Shown piece after piece: positions 49,274 to 59,081 of a stretch of 64,000 nucleotides of DNA (within the stretch, counting starts at the first letter, position 1; the number at the start of each line of letters is the position of its first letter). Source of the DNA: Prescottella sp. R16 (GTDB lineage: Bacteria; Actinomycetota; Actinomycetes; Mycobacteriales; Mycobacteriaceae); the NCBI RefSeq assembly GCF_030656875.1, contig NZ_CP130943.1, forward strand, positions 2,914,001 to 2,978,000, written 5' to 3'. The notes beneath the pieces are model-generated. The model was not told where the DNA came from. It made no database searches and saw only the letters and a program-made list of their open reading frames with translations. The translations under genes and the position numbers were made by a program.

Positions 49274-50098
49274 ATGGGACGGGTCACCGCCCGACGCCCC
49301 GTCCTGCGCATCACCGCCGACGGCACCCGCCGCCGCCCGGATGCGCTGGCCGTCGAGGAGCCGCTCGAGATCCGTCTCGACGGCCGCTCGCTCACCGTCA
49401 CGATGCGCACCCCCGGCAACGACGTCGAACTCGTGCACGGATTCCTGCTCACCGAGGGGATCGTCGCGACGGCCGCCGATGTGGCGGTGGTGCGCTACTG
49501 CGACGGGGTCGACGCCGACGGCGCCAACACCTACAACGTGCTCGACGTCGCGTTGGCGGCCGGTGTCCCCGATCCCGGTGAGCGGGGCCGGCGCGCGTTC
49601 CTCACCACGTCGGCATGCGGGGTGTGCGGCAAGGCGTCGCTCGACGAGGTCGCGGTCCGCAGCCGATTCGACCTGTCCGACAGCAGCTTCGAGATCTCCG
49701 CGGCGACCCTGTCGACACTGCCGGAGACGTTGCGCAGCCACCAGCGGGTGTTCGACGCCACCGGCGGCCTGCATGCGGCCGGGTTGTTCACCGCCGACGG
49801 CACCCTGCTCGCGGTGCGCGAGGACGTGGGCCGGCACAACGCCGTCGACAAGGTTCTCGGCTGGGCGCTCACCGAGAACCGGGTCCCCCTGTTCGACGCG
49901 GTTCTCGTGGTGAGCGGGCGCGCATCGTTCGAACTGGCGCAGAAGGCCGCGGTCGCGGGGGTGCCGGTGCTCGGGGCGGTGTCGGCACCGTCGTCACTGG
50001 CCGTGGACCTGGCCCGCGACCGCGGGATGACGCTCGCCGGATTCCTGCGCGGGGAGACGATGAACGTCTATTCCGGCGAGCAGCGCATCCTCCTCTAG
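49274..50098 (+). CDS. fdhD: Formate dehydrogenase accessory sulfurtransferase FdhD
   Basis: FdhD passes sulfur from a cysteine desulfurase to the molybdenum cofactor of formate dehydrogenases. The 274-aa protein has the two reactive Cys in [10 protein letters not shown] near residue 117, [11 protein letters not shown], and the [19 protein letters not shown] nucleotide segment. ATG at 49274 follows the stop of the oxidoreductase gene with no gap, so the pair forms one unit. Its stop shares the bases CTAG with the stop of the convergent lipase gene. Confidence 0.95.
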   Translation: MGRVTARRPVLRITADGTRRRPDALAVEEPLEIRLDGRSLTVTMRTPGNDVELVHGFLLTEGIVATAADVAVVRYCDGVDADGANTYNVLDVALAAGVPDPGERGRRAFLTTSACGVCGKASLDEVAVRSRFDLSDSSFEISAATLSTLPETLRSHQRVFDATGGLHAAGLFTADGTLLAVREDVGRHNAVDKVLGWALTENRVPLFDAVLVVSGRASFELAQKAAVAGVPVLGAVSAPSSLAVDLARDRGMTLAGFLRGETMNVYSGEQRILL

Positions 50099-51309
50099 CA
50101 GGTGCCGGCCGGCTTCTCGCCGTTCGCGAGCGCCGACATGAACTGCGACGCGTCGTCGTACGAGGCGGGGATCGCCGCCCGGTGGTCGGCACCCTCGTAC
50201 GTCTTGTACGCGACCTCGCTGCCGTTGCTGCACAGGCTCTTCACGAGCGAGCTGCTCATGGCCTCGGTGACGAGCGTGTCCGCCGTGCCCTGCAGTACCA
50301 GTGTCGGCACGGTCGGTGTGACCGCCCCGGGCGCCTGCGCCTTCAGGTAGTCGGTGAGTTTGCCGAGATCGACGCCGGGCGCGAACGCCTTGTCCGGCGG
50401 GACCTGCCCGATGACGTCGCGGATCTGCCCGACGCAGCTGGTGCGGGCCGCGGTGAGCAGCACCTGCGCCTCCGGGGTGACGTAGTCGTCGGCGACGATC
50501 GACGGATCGGCGGCCTCGGCGCCCAGCAGGATCAGCGGCAGGAACGCGAGGGCGGGCGCCACCTCGGGGGTACCGGCCGCGAGGTACTGCGGGGTCTCGC
50601 TGATGTCGTTGCCCGGGGCGATCGCGATCGCCCCGCGCAGGTCGAGTTCCGGTGCCCGGTCGGCGCCCTGCGCCGCGGTGAACACGGCCGCGTGCCCACC
50701 CTGGCTGTGTCCCATCGCGTACCACTGGGTGCCGACCGCATCGTCGAGTTCGCGGCTGGCCCGGACGATGTCGGTGACCGCGTTGGCCTCGGTGCCGCCG
50801 TCCATGTACGGGTGGCCGCCGGGAGTACCCATGCCGACGTAGTCGGTCCGGACCACGACGTAACCGTCGGCGACGTACTTGTCGAGGGTCTGGTCGACGC
50901 CGGCCAGGTAGTCGTGTGCGAAGCCGTCGATCGTGTCGGCGGACGGCGCGCAGATGTCGGAGACACCGGTGGTGCCGTGGGCCCAGCTGATCACCGGGAA
51001 GCCGCCTTCGGGCGCCGCACCGGACGGGATCGACACCGTGCCGGAGACGACCACGGGGTCGCCCTGCGCGTTCTGCGACGCGTACGTGATCAGTTCGCTG
51101 CGGCCGGCGCTGGGCAGCACCGGGGTACCGCGCAGTTCCTGGACCGACAGCAACTGCCCGGGTTCGAGCGTCGCGGCCGCACTCTCGTTCGACGGGCCGC
51201 TGCTGCAGCCCGAGGCCACCAGCGCGACGGTCGTGGCCGCGACGGCGGTGAGAACACCGGCACGGGTGGTACCGGTACGTCGCTGATTCGTCGACGACGG
51301 TCGGAACAC
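50095..51309 (-). CDS. Secreted lipase/esterase lipoprotein, LIP family (404 aa)
   Basis: This alpha/beta hydrolase of the secretory-lipase family has a lipoprotein signal: Arg/Thr-rich N-terminus, hydrophobic [17 protein letters not shown] and a lipobox ending at Cys34. The nucleophile is in the elbow [21 protein letters not shown] supplies the oxyanion region, and [12 protein letters not shown] near the end holds the catalytic His. GTG at 51309 has GGAGGT 5 nt upstream. A longer frame to 51360 lacks this. It is divergent from the TetR gene across 68 nt, so that TetR is a likely regulator. Confidence 0.88.
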   Translation of the reverse strand: MFRPSSTNQRRTGTTRAGVLTAVAATTVALVASGCSSGPSNESAAATLEPGQLLSVQELRGTPVLPSAGRSELITYASQNAQGDPVVVSGTVSIPSGAAPEGGFPVISWAHGTTGVSDICAPSADTIDGFAHDYLAGVDQTLDKYVADGYVVVRTDYVGMGTPGGHPYMDGGTEANAVTDIVRASRELDDAVGTQWYAMGHSQGGHAAVFTAAQGADRAPELDLRGAIAIAPGNDISETPQYLAAGTPEVAPALAFLPLILLGAEAADPSIVADDYVTPEAQVLLTAARTSCVGQIRDVIGQVPPDKAFAPGVDLGKLTDYLKAQAPGAVTPTVPTLVLQGTADTLVTEAMSSSLVKSLCSNGSEVAYKTYEGADHRAAIPASYDDASQFMSALANGEKPAGTC

Positions 51310-51377
51310 AGAACACCTCCAGATTAAGAACTTTGTCTCAACTTGGTGAACATAGTGCATTGGATACTCTGACCGTC

Positions 51378-52037
51378 ATGCACTCGCCCAATGGACGCGA
51401 CATGCTCATCCGTGTCGCCGAACGACTCATCGCCGAGCGCGGACTCCACGGAGTGTCCGCCCGCGAGATCGTGAGAACGGCCGGGCAGCGGAACAACTCG
51501 GCGATCACCTACCATTTCGGCACGTGGGACGGGCTGCTCGAGGCGGTGTGGCTCACCCACATGGACACCGTCAATGCGCATCGCGCCGAGATGCTCTCGA
51601 CCCTGGATCACGCCGAGTCACCCGCCGACGACACCACCGTGGACACCCTGGCAGCCCTCGTTCATGCCTACATCCACCCGTTCGTCGTGGAGATCGAGTC
51701 GTCCGAACCGTCGTACTGGGCACGTTTCAACGAACAGTGGCTCACCGGCATCCACCTGGATTTCGTGAGCAGTCCGACGGCGCTCGACCCGGAGGATCCG
51801 AGGTTCCCGCGGGTCGGCGGTATGAACATCCTGCAGGGACTGTTCGAGCGGCTCCGCGCACAGCTCACCCACCTCGACGAGAGCGTCCGGGCCCGGCGGG
51901 TGGCCCTCATGGCCCGGTTCGTCGTCTCGGGGCTCGCGTCGTGGGAGCGGGAATCGGTGAGCGGCGGCGCCCCCGACCTGGCCGCGTTCGAGATCGAGCT
52001 GAACTCGCTCGCGGTCGCGCTGCTGCGGGCCACGTGA
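51378..52037 (+). CDS. TetR-family transcriptional regulator (219 aa)
   Basis: The N-terminal helix-turn-helix domain reads RDMLIRVAERLIAERGLHGVSAREIVRTAG, then SAITYHFGTWDGLLEAVW, the TetR recognition pattern. The ligand-binding part is unassigned. ATG at 51378 is chosen because a -10 TACTCT ends 7 nt upstream (leaderless layout). A frame start at 51333 would lie over this promoter. It is divergent from the secreted lipase and is followed after 19 nt by the IclR gene, with which it may be co-transcribed. Confidence 0.87.
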   Translation: MHSPNGRDMLIRVAERLIAERGLHGVSAREIVRTAGQRNNSAITYHFGTWDGLLEAVWLTHMDTVNAHRAEMLSTLDHAESPADDTTVDTLAALVHAYIHPFVVEIESSEPSYWARFNEQWLTGIHLDFVSSPTALDPEDPRFPRVGGMNILQGLFERLRAQLTHLDESVRARRVALMARFVVSGLASWERESVSGGAPDLAAFEIELNSLAVALLRAT

Positions 52038-52056
52038 CGATCCGGTCGGCGATCCC

Positions 52057-52827
52057 GTGACCGGCTCCGAGGGCGTCCCCAACACCGTGATCGGCAAGGT
52101 CGTCGTCGTCCTCGACGCGTTCACCGCCGAGGACCACTGGGTGAGCTTCACCGAACTCGTCCGCCGGACCGGGCTGCACAAGACGACGCTGCACCGCCTG
52201 CTCGCCGAACTGGTGGGCAGCCGACTCGTCGACCGGTCCGGGGCCGGCTACCGGCTGGGCCGGCACCTGTTCGAACTGGGCATGCGCGCCTCCGTCGAAC
52301 GCGGCCTCATCGAGGTGGCCACCCCGTTTCTCGAGGACCTGCGGGAGCGCACCCACGAGACCGTGCACCTGGGGGTACTCGAGGGCGACGAGGTGGTGTA
52401 CGTCGCGAAGATCGGCGGGCACCGGCAGGCCGCGTCTCCGTCGCGGATCGGTGGCCGGATGCCGTTGTACTGCACCGCGATCGGGAAGGCGATGCTCGCG
52501 CACGCCCCGGCCGACCTGAAGGCCCGCACCCTGTCCGGGCCGCTGCCGCGGCGTGGGCCGCGCACCATCACCACCCCGGGCCTGCTCGCCCGACAGCTCG
52601 AGACGATCCTCGAGACGGGGGTGGCGTTCGAGTACGAGGAGTCGGCGGTCGGCATCGTGTGCGTGTCGGCCGCGATCCTCGACGCCGACGACCGGCCGGT
52701 CGCCGGTGTCAGTGTGACCGGCCCCGTCACCCGCTTCCGGCCCGAGGCACACACCCACCAGGTGCGGGCCGCGGCCGCCGGTATCGCGGCCACTCTCGCC
52801 CGCCGGGACAACCTGCGGCAGGACTGA
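52057..52827 (+). CDS. IclR-family transcriptional regulator (256 aa)
   Basis: A winged helix-turn-helix domain (GKVVVVLDAFTAEDHWVSFTEL, LHKTTLHRLLAELVGSRLV) is followed by the IclR effector domain (GRMPLYCTAIGKAMLAHAP, FEYEESAVGIVCVSAAI). IclR proteins often govern aromatic-compound catabolism. An IclR-like palindrome at 53785-53801 sits at the promoter of the nearby hydratase-dehydrogenase-aldolase operon, making this gene its probable regulator. GTG at 52057 lacks a clear ribosome site. Confidence 0.9.
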   Translation: MTGSEGVPNTVIGKVVVVLDAFTAEDHWVSFTELVRRTGLHKTTLHRLLAELVGSRLVDRSGAGYRLGRHLFELGMRASVERGLIEVATPFLEDLRERTHETVHLGVLEGDEVVYVAKIGGHRQAASPSRIGGRMPLYCTAIGKAMLAHAPADLKARTLSGPLPRRGPRTITTPGLLARQLETILETGVAFEYEESAVGIVCVSAAILDADDRPVAGVSVTGPVTRFRPEAHTHQVRAAAAGIAATLARRDNLRQD

Positions 52828-52837
52828 CCGCACCCCG

Positions 52838-53695
52838 TCAGCCACGTTCGTGGGCGACGGCCCGCCGGATCGCCGGAATCGTTTCCTCGGCGAGGGCACG
52901 CAGGTCGGCCTCGGTGCCGTCGGAGTCGAGCACGAACGTGTCGATACCGTGCTCGACCGCGAGCGACGTGCACAGGTCGACCAGGGCGTCCCGATTCGAC
53001 TTGCCGTTGATATTGAGGATGCGACGGATGTCCGACGGTGCCCGTCCGGCTTCCCCGGCGGCGTCGTCGATGCGTTTGCTCGCCTCGGCGATCCCCGGCA
53101 CGTCGACGAACCCGAGCGACGGCAGCCACCCGTCGGCCGTGCTCCCCACCAACCTCAGCATGCGCGGCTTGTAGCCGCCGACCCAGATGCCGATCGGATG
53201 CGCCGGTACCGGTCCCGGATGCACGCCGGAGAGCGAGTAGAAGTCACCGCTGTACCGCACCGAGCGCTCCCCGCTCCACATCTGCCGGGCCACGTCGATC
53301 GCCTCTGCCAACGCCGACACCGCGTCCCCCGGCGTGCGGCGCGGCCCACCCATCGCGGCGATCGCGTCCCAGAACGCGCCCGTGCCCAACCCCAGTTCGA
53401 CCCGACCGCCGGTGAGCAGATCGAGACTGGCCGCAGCCTTCGCCAGCACCGCCGGCGGCCGCAGCGGCAGGCTCGCCACGTCCGGGAACAGTGTCACGCG
53501 ACTGGTGCGGGCCCCGAGCACGGACAGCAGAGTCCACGCGTCGAGGAACCGGGCCTGGTACGGATGGTCCTGGATCCCGATCAGGTCGAATCCCAGTTCG
53601 TCACACAGCACCGCGGACCGCACGAGCGCAGCGGGGTCGTCCGCGGCGGGAGTCGGGAAGTGACCGAATGCGACAGCTCTACCGTAATCGGGCAC
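52838..53695 (-). CDS. LLM-class, probably F420-dependent oxidoreductase (285 aa)
   Basis: This luciferase-like TIM-barrel protein of the F420 group shows FGHFPTPAADDPAAL, IGIQDHPYQARFLDAW, the LGLGTGAFWDAI segment and the PIGIWVGGYKPRMLRL cofactor region. The substrate is unknown. GTG at 53695 has AGGAGG 5 nt upstream. It is divergent from the meta-cleavage operon and shares its 176-nt regulatory region, so it may be controlled with it, though a catabolic role is unproven. Confidence 0.86.
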   Translation of the reverse strand: MPDYGRAVAFGHFPTPAADDPAALVRSAVLCDELGFDLIGIQDHPYQARFLDAWTLLSVLGARTSRVTLFPDVASLPLRPPAVLAKAAASLDLLTGGRVELGLGTGAFWDAIAAMGGPRRTPGDAVSALAEAIDVARQMWSGERSVRYSGDFYSLSGVHPGPVPAHPIGIWVGGYKPRMLRLVGSTADGWLPSLGFVDVPGIAEASKRIDDAAGEAGRAPSDIRRILNINGKSNRDALVDLCTSLAVEHGIDTFVLDSDGTEADLRALAEETIPAIRRAVAHERG

Positions 53696-53784
53696 GCCGG
53701 CCTCCTGAGTTCCTCGGTACGGGCCCCACTCGACAGGTACCACACAGCGGGACACACCGCCGGGAAACCCGCACCGACAGGTAA

Positions 53785-53801
53785 GTTCCGCTCAGCGAAA
53801 C
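53785..53801. promoter_or_regulatory. IclR-like operator at the meta-cleavage operon promoter
   Basis: GTTCCGCTCAGCGAAAC is a 17-bp palindrome with 8-bp arms (one mismatch) and a single central base, the size and style of IclR-family sites. TAAGTT at 53782-53787 overlaps its left arm and could be the -10 element. An IclR gene lies about 1 kb away. Binding is inferred. Confidence 0.55.
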
Positions 53802-53871
53802 CGAATGCTCGCGCGCGGCGGGCATCGTCACGCACAGTCGTAATCACGCACAACCCACGACAAGGACATCC

Positions 53872-54687
53872 ATGCCTGACACCGCACCTACGATCTCCGA
53901 AGAGGCGATCACCCAGGCCGCGAAGCGCCTCGCCACCGCAGCCCAGACCGGCGTCGCCTGCGCACCGATCAACGACCTCATCGGCCCGTCCGACATCGGC
54001 GTCGCCTACCGCGTCCAGCAGAAGCTGATCGACTGGCAGATCGCCGACGGTGCCGTCGTCGTCGGCCGCAAGATCGGTGCGACGTCGCTGGCCGTGCAGA
54101 CCCAGCTCGGCGTCGACCAGCCGGACTTCGGTGTCCTGTTCGACAACATGGACGTCTCCGACCTGCCCGAGGTGCCGACCGAGCGGATGCTCCAGCCCAA
54201 GGCCGAGGCCGAGGTCGCGTTCCGTCTCGGTGCCGACCTCGCCGAGGGCGATCTCGACCTCGACCAGATCCGTGCGGCCGTCACCGGCGCCGTCGCGGCC
54301 CTCGAACTCGTCGACAGCCGCATCGAGAACTGGAAGATCCTCATCACCGACACTGTCGCCGACAATGCGTCGTCCGGCCTGTACGTGCTCGGCGACAAGT
54401 GGGTCACGCTCGACGAGTTCGAGCCCAAGGACGTCGTGATGAAGATGTACGCCGACGACGAACTCGTCTCCGAGGGCAACGGCGAGGCCTGCCTCGGCGA
54501 TCCGCTGATCGCACTGCAGTGGCTCGCCCGTACCGCCCGCGAGTACGGTCAGCCGCTGCGCGCCGGCCAGGTCGTGCTCTCCGGCGCCCTGGGTCCCATG
54601 GTTCCCGCCGCGCCCGGCGTGACCATCCGCGCCGAGCTGTCCACCCTCGGCTCCGTCACCGCAGTTTTCTCCCGGAAGGAATCGTGA
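53872..54687 (+). CDS. 2-keto-4-pentenoate hydratase (2-hydroxypenta-2,4-dienoate hydratase)
   Basis: This 271-aa enzyme of the fumarylacetoacetate-hydrolase-like family hydrates 2-hydroxypentadienoate to 4-hydroxy-2-oxovalerate, the first lower meta-cleavage step (BphE/HsaE/TesE type). [18 protein letters not shown] and [15 protein letters not shown] contain the metal-binding acidic residues, and [15 protein letters not shown] is typical. AAGGA lies before the ATG. The gene ends in GTGA shared with the dehydrogenase. No ring-cleavage dioxygenase lies in the window. Confidence 0.93.
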   Translation: MPDTAPTISEEAITQAAKRLATAAQTGVACAPINDLIGPSDIGVAYRVQQKLIDWQIADGAVVVGRKIGATSLAVQTQLGVDQPDFGVLFDNMDVSDLPEVPTERMLQPKAEAEVAFRLGADLAEGDLDLDQIRAAVTGAVAALELVDSRIENWKILITDTVADNASSGLYVLGDKWVTLDEFEPKDVVMKMYADDELVSEGNGEACLGDPLIALQWLARTAREYGQPLRAGQVVLSGALGPMVPAAPGVTIRAELSTLGSVTAVFSRKES

Positions 54688-55676
54688 CAATCGTGACGAA
54701 CAACGCTGATTCGAAGAAGATTCGGGTCGCCATCATCGGGCCGGGCAACATCGGCACCGACCTGATGATCAAGGTCCTGAACAAGTCCGACGTGCTCGAG
54801 ATGGGTGCCATGGTCGGCATCGATCCCACGTCCGACGGCCTGGCCCGCGCCGAGCGTCTCGGCGTGCCCACCACCTCGGAGGGCGTCGACGGTCTCATCG
54901 CGCTCGACGGTTTCGACCAGATCGACATCGTGCTCGACGCGACCTCCGCCAAGGCGCACATCTCCAACTGCGAGAAGCTCGCCCCGTACGGCAAGAAGAT
55001 CATCGACCTCACCCCGGCCGCGATCGGCCCGTTCGTGGTGCCGCCGGTGAACCTCGAGGAGCACCTCGACGAGGACCTCGACAACCTCAACATGGTCACG
55101 TGCGGTGGCCAGGCCACCATCCCGATGGTCGCCGCCATCTCCGCCGTCACCCCGGTCCCCTACGCCGAGATCGTCGCCTCGATCTCCTCGAAGTCGGCCG
55201 GCCCCGGCACCCGCGCGAACATCGACGAGTTCACCGAGACCACGTCGAACGCCATCCAGCAGGTCGGCGGCGCAGGCCGCGGCAAGGCCATCATCATCTT
55301 GAACCCGGCCGAGCCGCCCATGCTCATGCGCGACACCGTTCTCGCACTCGTCGGCGACGCCGACCAGGAGGCCATCCGCGCCTCCGTCAAGGAGATGGCC
55401 GCCCGGGTCGCCGAGTACGTGCCCGGTTACCGCCTCAAGCAGGAGGTCCAGTTCACGCCGGTCGCCGCCGACGAACCGGTCCACACCCTGCTGCCCGAGG
55501 GCTCGGGCCCGGTCACCACGAAGGTCACCGTGTTCCTCGAGGTCGAGGGCGCGGCCGACTACCTGCCCGCGTACGCCGGCAACCTCGACATCATGACCTC
55601 GGCCGCCCAGCGCACCGCCGAGTCCATCGCGCGCCGTCTGATCGCCGCGCGCACCAACACCCCCGCGGAGGTCTGA
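54684..55676 (+). CDS. Acetaldehyde dehydrogenase (acetylating)
   Basis: This 330-aa enzyme (BphJ/HsaG/DmpF type) converts acetaldehyde and CoA to acetyl-CoA with NAD. The Rossmann motif [13 protein letters not shown] is at about 15-27 and the catalytic Cys140 in MVTCGGQAT. It normally forms a channelled complex with the aldolase encoded next, passing acetaldehyde internally. GTG at 54684 overlaps the hydratase stop and has AAGGA 3 nt before it. GTG at 54693 is possible. Confidence 0.94.
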   Translation: MTIVTNNADSKKIRVAIIGPGNIGTDLMIKVLNKSDVLEMGAMVGIDPTSDGLARAERLGVPTTSEGVDGLIALDGFDQIDIVLDATSAKAHISNCEKLAPYGKKIIDLTPAAIGPFVVPPVNLEEHLDEDLDNLNMVTCGGQATIPMVAAISAVTPVPYAEIVASISSKSAGPGTRANIDEFTETTSNAIQQVGGAGRGKAIIILNPAEPPMLMRDTVLALVGDADQEAIRASVKEMAARVAEYVPGYRLKQEVQFTPVAADEPVHTLLPEGSGPVTTKVTVFLEVEGAADYLPAYAGNLDIMTSAAQRTAESIARRLIAARTNTPAEV

Positions 55677-55678
55677 GC

Positions 55679-56710
55679 GTGTCCACCAAGATCTACATCC
55701 AGGACGTCACCCTGCGCGACGGCATGCACGCCGTCCGGCACCGGATGTCCCCGGAGAACGTGGCCAAGATCGTCACCGCCCTCGACGAGGCCGGCGTCGA
55801 CGCCATCGAGGTCTCCCACGGTGACGGCATCGCCGGTGGCTCGCTCAACTACGGCCCGGGCTCGAACACCGACTGGGAGTGGATCGAGGCCGCCGCCGGT
55901 GCCGTGAAGAACGCGAAGCTCACGACGCTGCTGCTGCCCGGCATCGGCACCATCGAGGAGCTCGAGCACGCCCACAAGCTGGGTGTGCAGTCGGTTCGCA
56001 TCGCGACGCACTGCACCGAGGCCGACGTCTCCGCACAGCACATCGCGAAGGCCCGCGAGCTGGGCATGGACGTGTCCGGCTTCCTCATGATGAGCCACAT
56101 GGCCGCCCCCGAACTGCTGGCCCAGCAGGCCAAGCTCATGGAGTCGTACGGCGCGCACTGCGTGTACGTCACCGACTCGGGCGGACGCCTGACGATGGAC
56201 GACGTCCGCGCCCGCATCAAGGCCTACCGGGACGTCCTCGACGCCGACACCCAGATCGGCATCCACGCGCACGAGAACCTGTCGCTGTCGGTGGCCAACA
56301 GCGTCGTCGCCGTCGAGAACGGCGTGTACCGCGTCGACGCCTCCCTCGCGGGTCAGGGCGCCGGTGCCGGCAACTGCCCGATCGAGGCGTTCATCGGTGT
56401 CGCCGACCTGTACGGCTGGGAGCACGGCTGCGACGTGTTCAAGCTGATGGATGCGGCCGACGACATCGTCCGACCGCTGCAGGATCGTCCGGTCCGCGTC
56501 GACCGCGAGACCCTCACCCTCGGCTACGCCGGCGTGTACTCGAGCTTCCTGCGGCACGCCGAGAAGGCGGCCGCGGACTACGGCCTCGACGCCCGCACCA
56601 TCCTCCTCGAGGTCGGCAAGCGCAGCCTCGTCGGCGGCCAGGAAGACATGATCGTCGACATCGCGCTCGATCTGCTGAGCAAGGAAAACAAGGCGAACGT
56701 CTCCGCCTGA
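55679..56710 (+). CDS. 4-hydroxy-2-oxovalerate aldolase
   Basis: This 343-aa enzyme (BphI/HsaF/DmpG type) splits 4-hydroxy-2-oxovalerate into pyruvate and acetaldehyde. The HMGL-like TIM barrel has the metal and base residues in [12 protein letters not shown] and in [11 protein letters not shown], and a C-terminal communication domain ([19 protein letters not shown]) meets the dehydrogenase. GTG at 55679 lies 2 nt after the previous stop. It closes the operon, and a hairpin follows at 56715. Confidence 0.94.
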   Translation: MSTKIYIQDVTLRDGMHAVRHRMSPENVAKIVTALDEAGVDAIEVSHGDGIAGGSLNYGPGSNTDWEWIEAAAGAVKNAKLTTLLLPGIGTIEELEHAHKLGVQSVRIATHCTEADVSAQHIAKARELGMDVSGFLMMSHMAAPELLAQQAKLMESYGAHCVYVTDSGGRLTMDDVRARIKAYRDVLDADTQIGIHAHENLSLSVANSVVAVENGVYRVDASLAGQGAGAGNCPIEAFIGVADLYGWEHGCDVFKLMDAADDIVRPLQDRPVRVDRETLTLGYAGVYSSFLRHAEKAAADYGLDARTILLEVGKRSLVGGQEDMIVDIALDLLSKENKANVSA

Positions 56711-56714
56711 AGCC

Positions 56715-56757
56715 GAAGGGACCCTTTGTGCGCCGAGCACGTACGAAGGGTCCCTTC
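56715..56757 (+). terminator. Hairpin after the aldolase gene
   Basis: A 12-bp perfect stem (56715-56726 with 56746-56757) built on GAAGGGACCCTT holds an inner GTGC/GCAC stem. No T-run follows. It lies between convergent operons beside a second hairpin at 56782. Confidence 0.75.
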
Positions 56758-56781
56758 AGCTCGGCCGACCCCGTGAAAACG

Positions 56782-56821
56782 GCACTGCCCCCGACCTCCG
56801 CGCGGAGATCGGGGGCAGTGC
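56782..56821 (-). terminator. Terminator after clpX
   Basis: A perfect 13-bp stem (56782-56794 with 56809-56821) and an inner TCCGC/GCGGA stem lie 43 nt beyond the clpX stop. Confidence 0.8.
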
Positions 56822-56864
56822 TGTTGTGTCGATGTCGTGGATGTCCGCGTTGTCGCGGCCGGTG

Positions 56865-58142
56865 TCAGGCCGACTTGTCGCGGCGCTCGCGGTCCGTCTT
56901 GCGGGGCACGATCGTCGGGAGCACGTTGTCGTTGACGGTCTCGGCGGTCACGACGACCTTCTCGACGTCGTCACGGCTCGGGATGTCGTACATCACCGGC
57001 TGCAGCACTTCCTCCATGATGGCGCGCAGGCCGCGGGCGCCGGTGCCCCGGAGGATCGCCTGATCCGCCACCGCCTCGAGGGCGTCGGCAGTGAACTCCA
57101 ACTCCACCCCGTCCATGTCGAACAGCCGCGAATACTGCTTGACGAGTGCATTCTTCGGCTCGGACAGGATCTGCACGAGCGATTCCTTGTCGAGGCTCGT
57201 CACCGACGCCACGACAGGCAGCCGGCCGATGAACTCGGGGATCAGCCCGAACTTGATGAGATCCTCGGGCAGGACCTCGGAGAAGTGGTCCTGCGTGTCG
57301 ATCTCCGCCTTGGAGCGGACCTCGGCACCGAAACCGATACCCCGCTTGCCGACCCGGTCGGAGACGATCTTCTCGAGGCCCGCGAACGCACCGGCGACGA
57401 TGAACAGCACGTTGGTCGTGTCGATCTGAATGAATTCCTGATGCGGATGCTTGCGTCCGCCCTGCGGCGGAACACTCGCCTGCGTACCCTCGAGGATCTT
57501 CAGCAGCGCCTGCTGCACACCCTCACCGGACACGTCGCGGGTGATCGACGGGTTCTCCGACTTACGAGCGATCTTGTCGACCTCGTCGATGTAGATGATG
57601 CCGGTCTCGGCACGCTTGACGTCGTAGTCGGCGGCCTGGATCAACTTCAGGAGGATGTTCTCGACGTCCTCACCGACGTAGCCGGCCTCGGTGAGTGCGG
57701 TGGCGTCGGCGATCGCGAACGGCACGTTGAGCATCTTCGCGAGCGTCTGCGCCAGATACGTCTTGCCGCAGCCCGTCGGGCCGAGCATCAGAATGTTCGA
57801 CTTCGCCAGTTCGACGGTCTCGCCGCGCGCGTCCCGGCCACGGTCACCGGCCTGGATGCGCTTGTAGTGGTTGTAGACGGCGACCGCGAGCGTCCGCTTC
57901 GCGGCATCCTGGCCGATCACGTAGTTCTCCAGGAAGTCCCGGATCTCGGCCGGCTTCGGCAGTTCGTCGAGCTTCACCTCGCTCGACTCGGCGAGTTCTT
58001 CCTCGATGATCTCGTTGCACAGATCGATGCATTCGTCGCAGATGTAGACCCCAGGTCCCGCAATGAGCTTCTTGACCTGCTTCTGGCTCTTGCCGCAGAA
58101 CGAGCACTTGAGCAGATCGCCGCCGTCACCGATGCGTGCCAT
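56865..58142 (-). CDS. clpX: ATP-dependent Clp protease ATP-binding subunit ClpX
   Basis: This 425-aa AAA+ unfoldase feeds substrates to ClpP. The N-terminal zinc domain has Cys13, Cys16, Cys35 and Cys38 (CSFC...CDEC). Walker A is GPTGCGKT at 121-128, Walker [10 protein letters not shown], and the ClpP-docking IGF-type loop is [14 protein letters not shown] at 58142 gives [13 protein letters not shown]. It lies 229 nt from clpP2 and probably has its own promoter at 58250-58279. It corresponds to Rv2457c. Confidence 0.97.
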   Translation of the reverse strand: MARIGDGGDLLKCSFCGKSQKQVKKLIAGPGVYICDECIDLCNEIIEEELAESSEVKLDELPKPAEIRDFLENYVIGQDAAKRTLAVAVYNHYKRIQAGDRGRDARGETVELAKSNILMLGPTGCGKTYLAQTLAKMLNVPFAIADATALTEAGYVGEDVENILLKLIQAADYDVKRAETGIIYIDEVDKIARKSENPSITRDVSGEGVQQALLKILEGTQASVPPQGGRKHPHQEFIQIDTTNVLFIVAGAFAGLEKIVSDRVGKRGIGFGAEVRSKAEIDTQDHFSEVLPEDLIKFGLIPEFIGRLPVVASVTSLDKESLVQILSEPKNALVKQYSRLFDMDGVELEFTADALEAVADQAILRGTGARGLRAIMEEVLQPVMYDIPSRDDVEKVVVTAETVNDNVLPTIVPRKTDRERRDKSA

Positions 58143-58249
58143 CTCGTTAGGTCCCTACTTCCTTGTCTCCGTGCGAGCCCGTCACGGTCCGCGAGTTCCA
58201 CCGTACGGCGGTTCCGCCTCCCCCACCGGGTTCGAGAGCTCCTGGTGAG

Positions 58250-58279
58250 ACCGTACCCGCAGATCCGGAACGGGGTCGA
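58250..58279 (-). promoter_or_regulatory. Possible clpX promoter
   Basis: On the minus strand TCGACC (58274-58279), an 18-nt spacer and TACGGT (58250-58255) form a fair promoter about 108 nt before the clpX start. A second TACGGT nearer the gene is an alternative. Confidence 0.35.
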
Positions 58280-58371
58280 CCGTTCACGCGTGTTGCGGCC
58301 CGGCCGCTACGAATCCCCGGCACGCCGGTCACACGGATCCTTCGTGCGACCGACGGGCCGGGGGCGCCACA

Positions 58372-59034
58372 TCACTTCTGGGCGGACAACTTTCGGTACT
58401 CGAGCACGTTGTCGATGATCCCGTACTCCTTGGCCTCCTCGGCCGTGAGGATCTTGTCGCGATCGGTGTCCTTGCGGATCACCTCGGGATCCTTGCCGGT
58501 GTGCCGGCCGAGGGTCGTCTCCATCAGACGGCGCATCCGCTCGATCTCGGCGGCCTGGATCTCGAGGTCCGAGACCTGACCCTGGATGCCGCCCGTGGCG
58601 GGCTGGTGGATCAGCACGCGGGCGTTGGGCAGCGCGAGACGCTTACCGGGGGTGCCGGCCGCGAGCAGCACCGCTGCCGCCGACGCCGCCTGCCCGAGGC
58701 ACACCGTCGTGATGTCGGCGCGCACGTACTGCATCGTGTCGTAGATCGCCATGAGCGACGTGAACGAGCCACCCGGCGAGTTGATGTACATCGTGATGTC
58801 GCGGTCCGGATCGAGCGACTCGAGGACCAGCAGCTGCGCCATGATGTCGTTCGCGGAGGCGTCGTCCACCTGCGTGCCGAGGAAGATGATGCGCTCCTCG
58901 AACAGCTTGTTGTACGGGTTGGACTCCTTGACGCCGTAGCTGGAGTGCTCGATGAACGACGGCAGGATGTAGCGGGACTGGGCACCGGCCGGGGCCTGGC
59001 CGCCGAGTGCGCGAGGATCGAACATGTTGGTCAT
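58372..59034 (-). CDS. clpP2: ATP-dependent Clp protease proteolytic subunit ClpP2
   Basis: This 220-aa serine protease subunit has catalytic Ser118 in [10 protein letters not shown], His143 in LIHQPA and the Asp in the KDTDRDK motif near 190. GQAASAA in place of the more usual AASM is the ClpP2 form in mycolata. It pairs with ClpP1 as a mixed two-ring particle. It lies 47 nt after clpP1, and the ATG-rich start [12 protein letters not shown] includes a probable propeptide. It corresponds to Rv2460c. Confidence 0.96.
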   Translation of the reverse strand: MTNMFDPRALGGQAPAGAQSRYILPSFIEHSSYGVKESNPYNKLFEERIIFLGTQVDDASANDIMAQLLVLESLDPDRDITMYINSPGGSFTSLMAIYDTMQYVRADITTVCLGQAASAAAVLLAAGTPGKRLALPNARVLIHQPATGGIQGQVSDLEIQAAEIERMRRLMETTLGRHTGKDPEVIRKDTDRDKILTAEEAKEYGIIDNVLEYRKLSAQK

Positions 59035-59081
59035 CAGTTCTCCAAGAATGGTCTGGGCTTCGGGGACGGGACGGCGGGCGG

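Noticed and set aside
46871..49837. Minus-strand open frame of 988 aa opposite the FdhF-type and fdhD genes
   Set aside because: The composition is His/Arg/Val/Gly shadow sequence without domains. The plus strand has intact molybdopterin motifs.
51310..51377. Operator for the TetR protein in the 68-nt lipase/TetR gap
   Set aside because: The region around TGTCTCAACTTGGTGAACA has only three matching bases at each end, too weak to call a palindrome.
53872..56710. Naming the three catabolic genes hsaE, hsaG and hsaF
   Set aside because: The families fit, but the other sterol genes (hsaC, hsaD) and a KstR-type site are absent here, while an IclR-type operator is present. The sterol pathway assignment would be unsupported.
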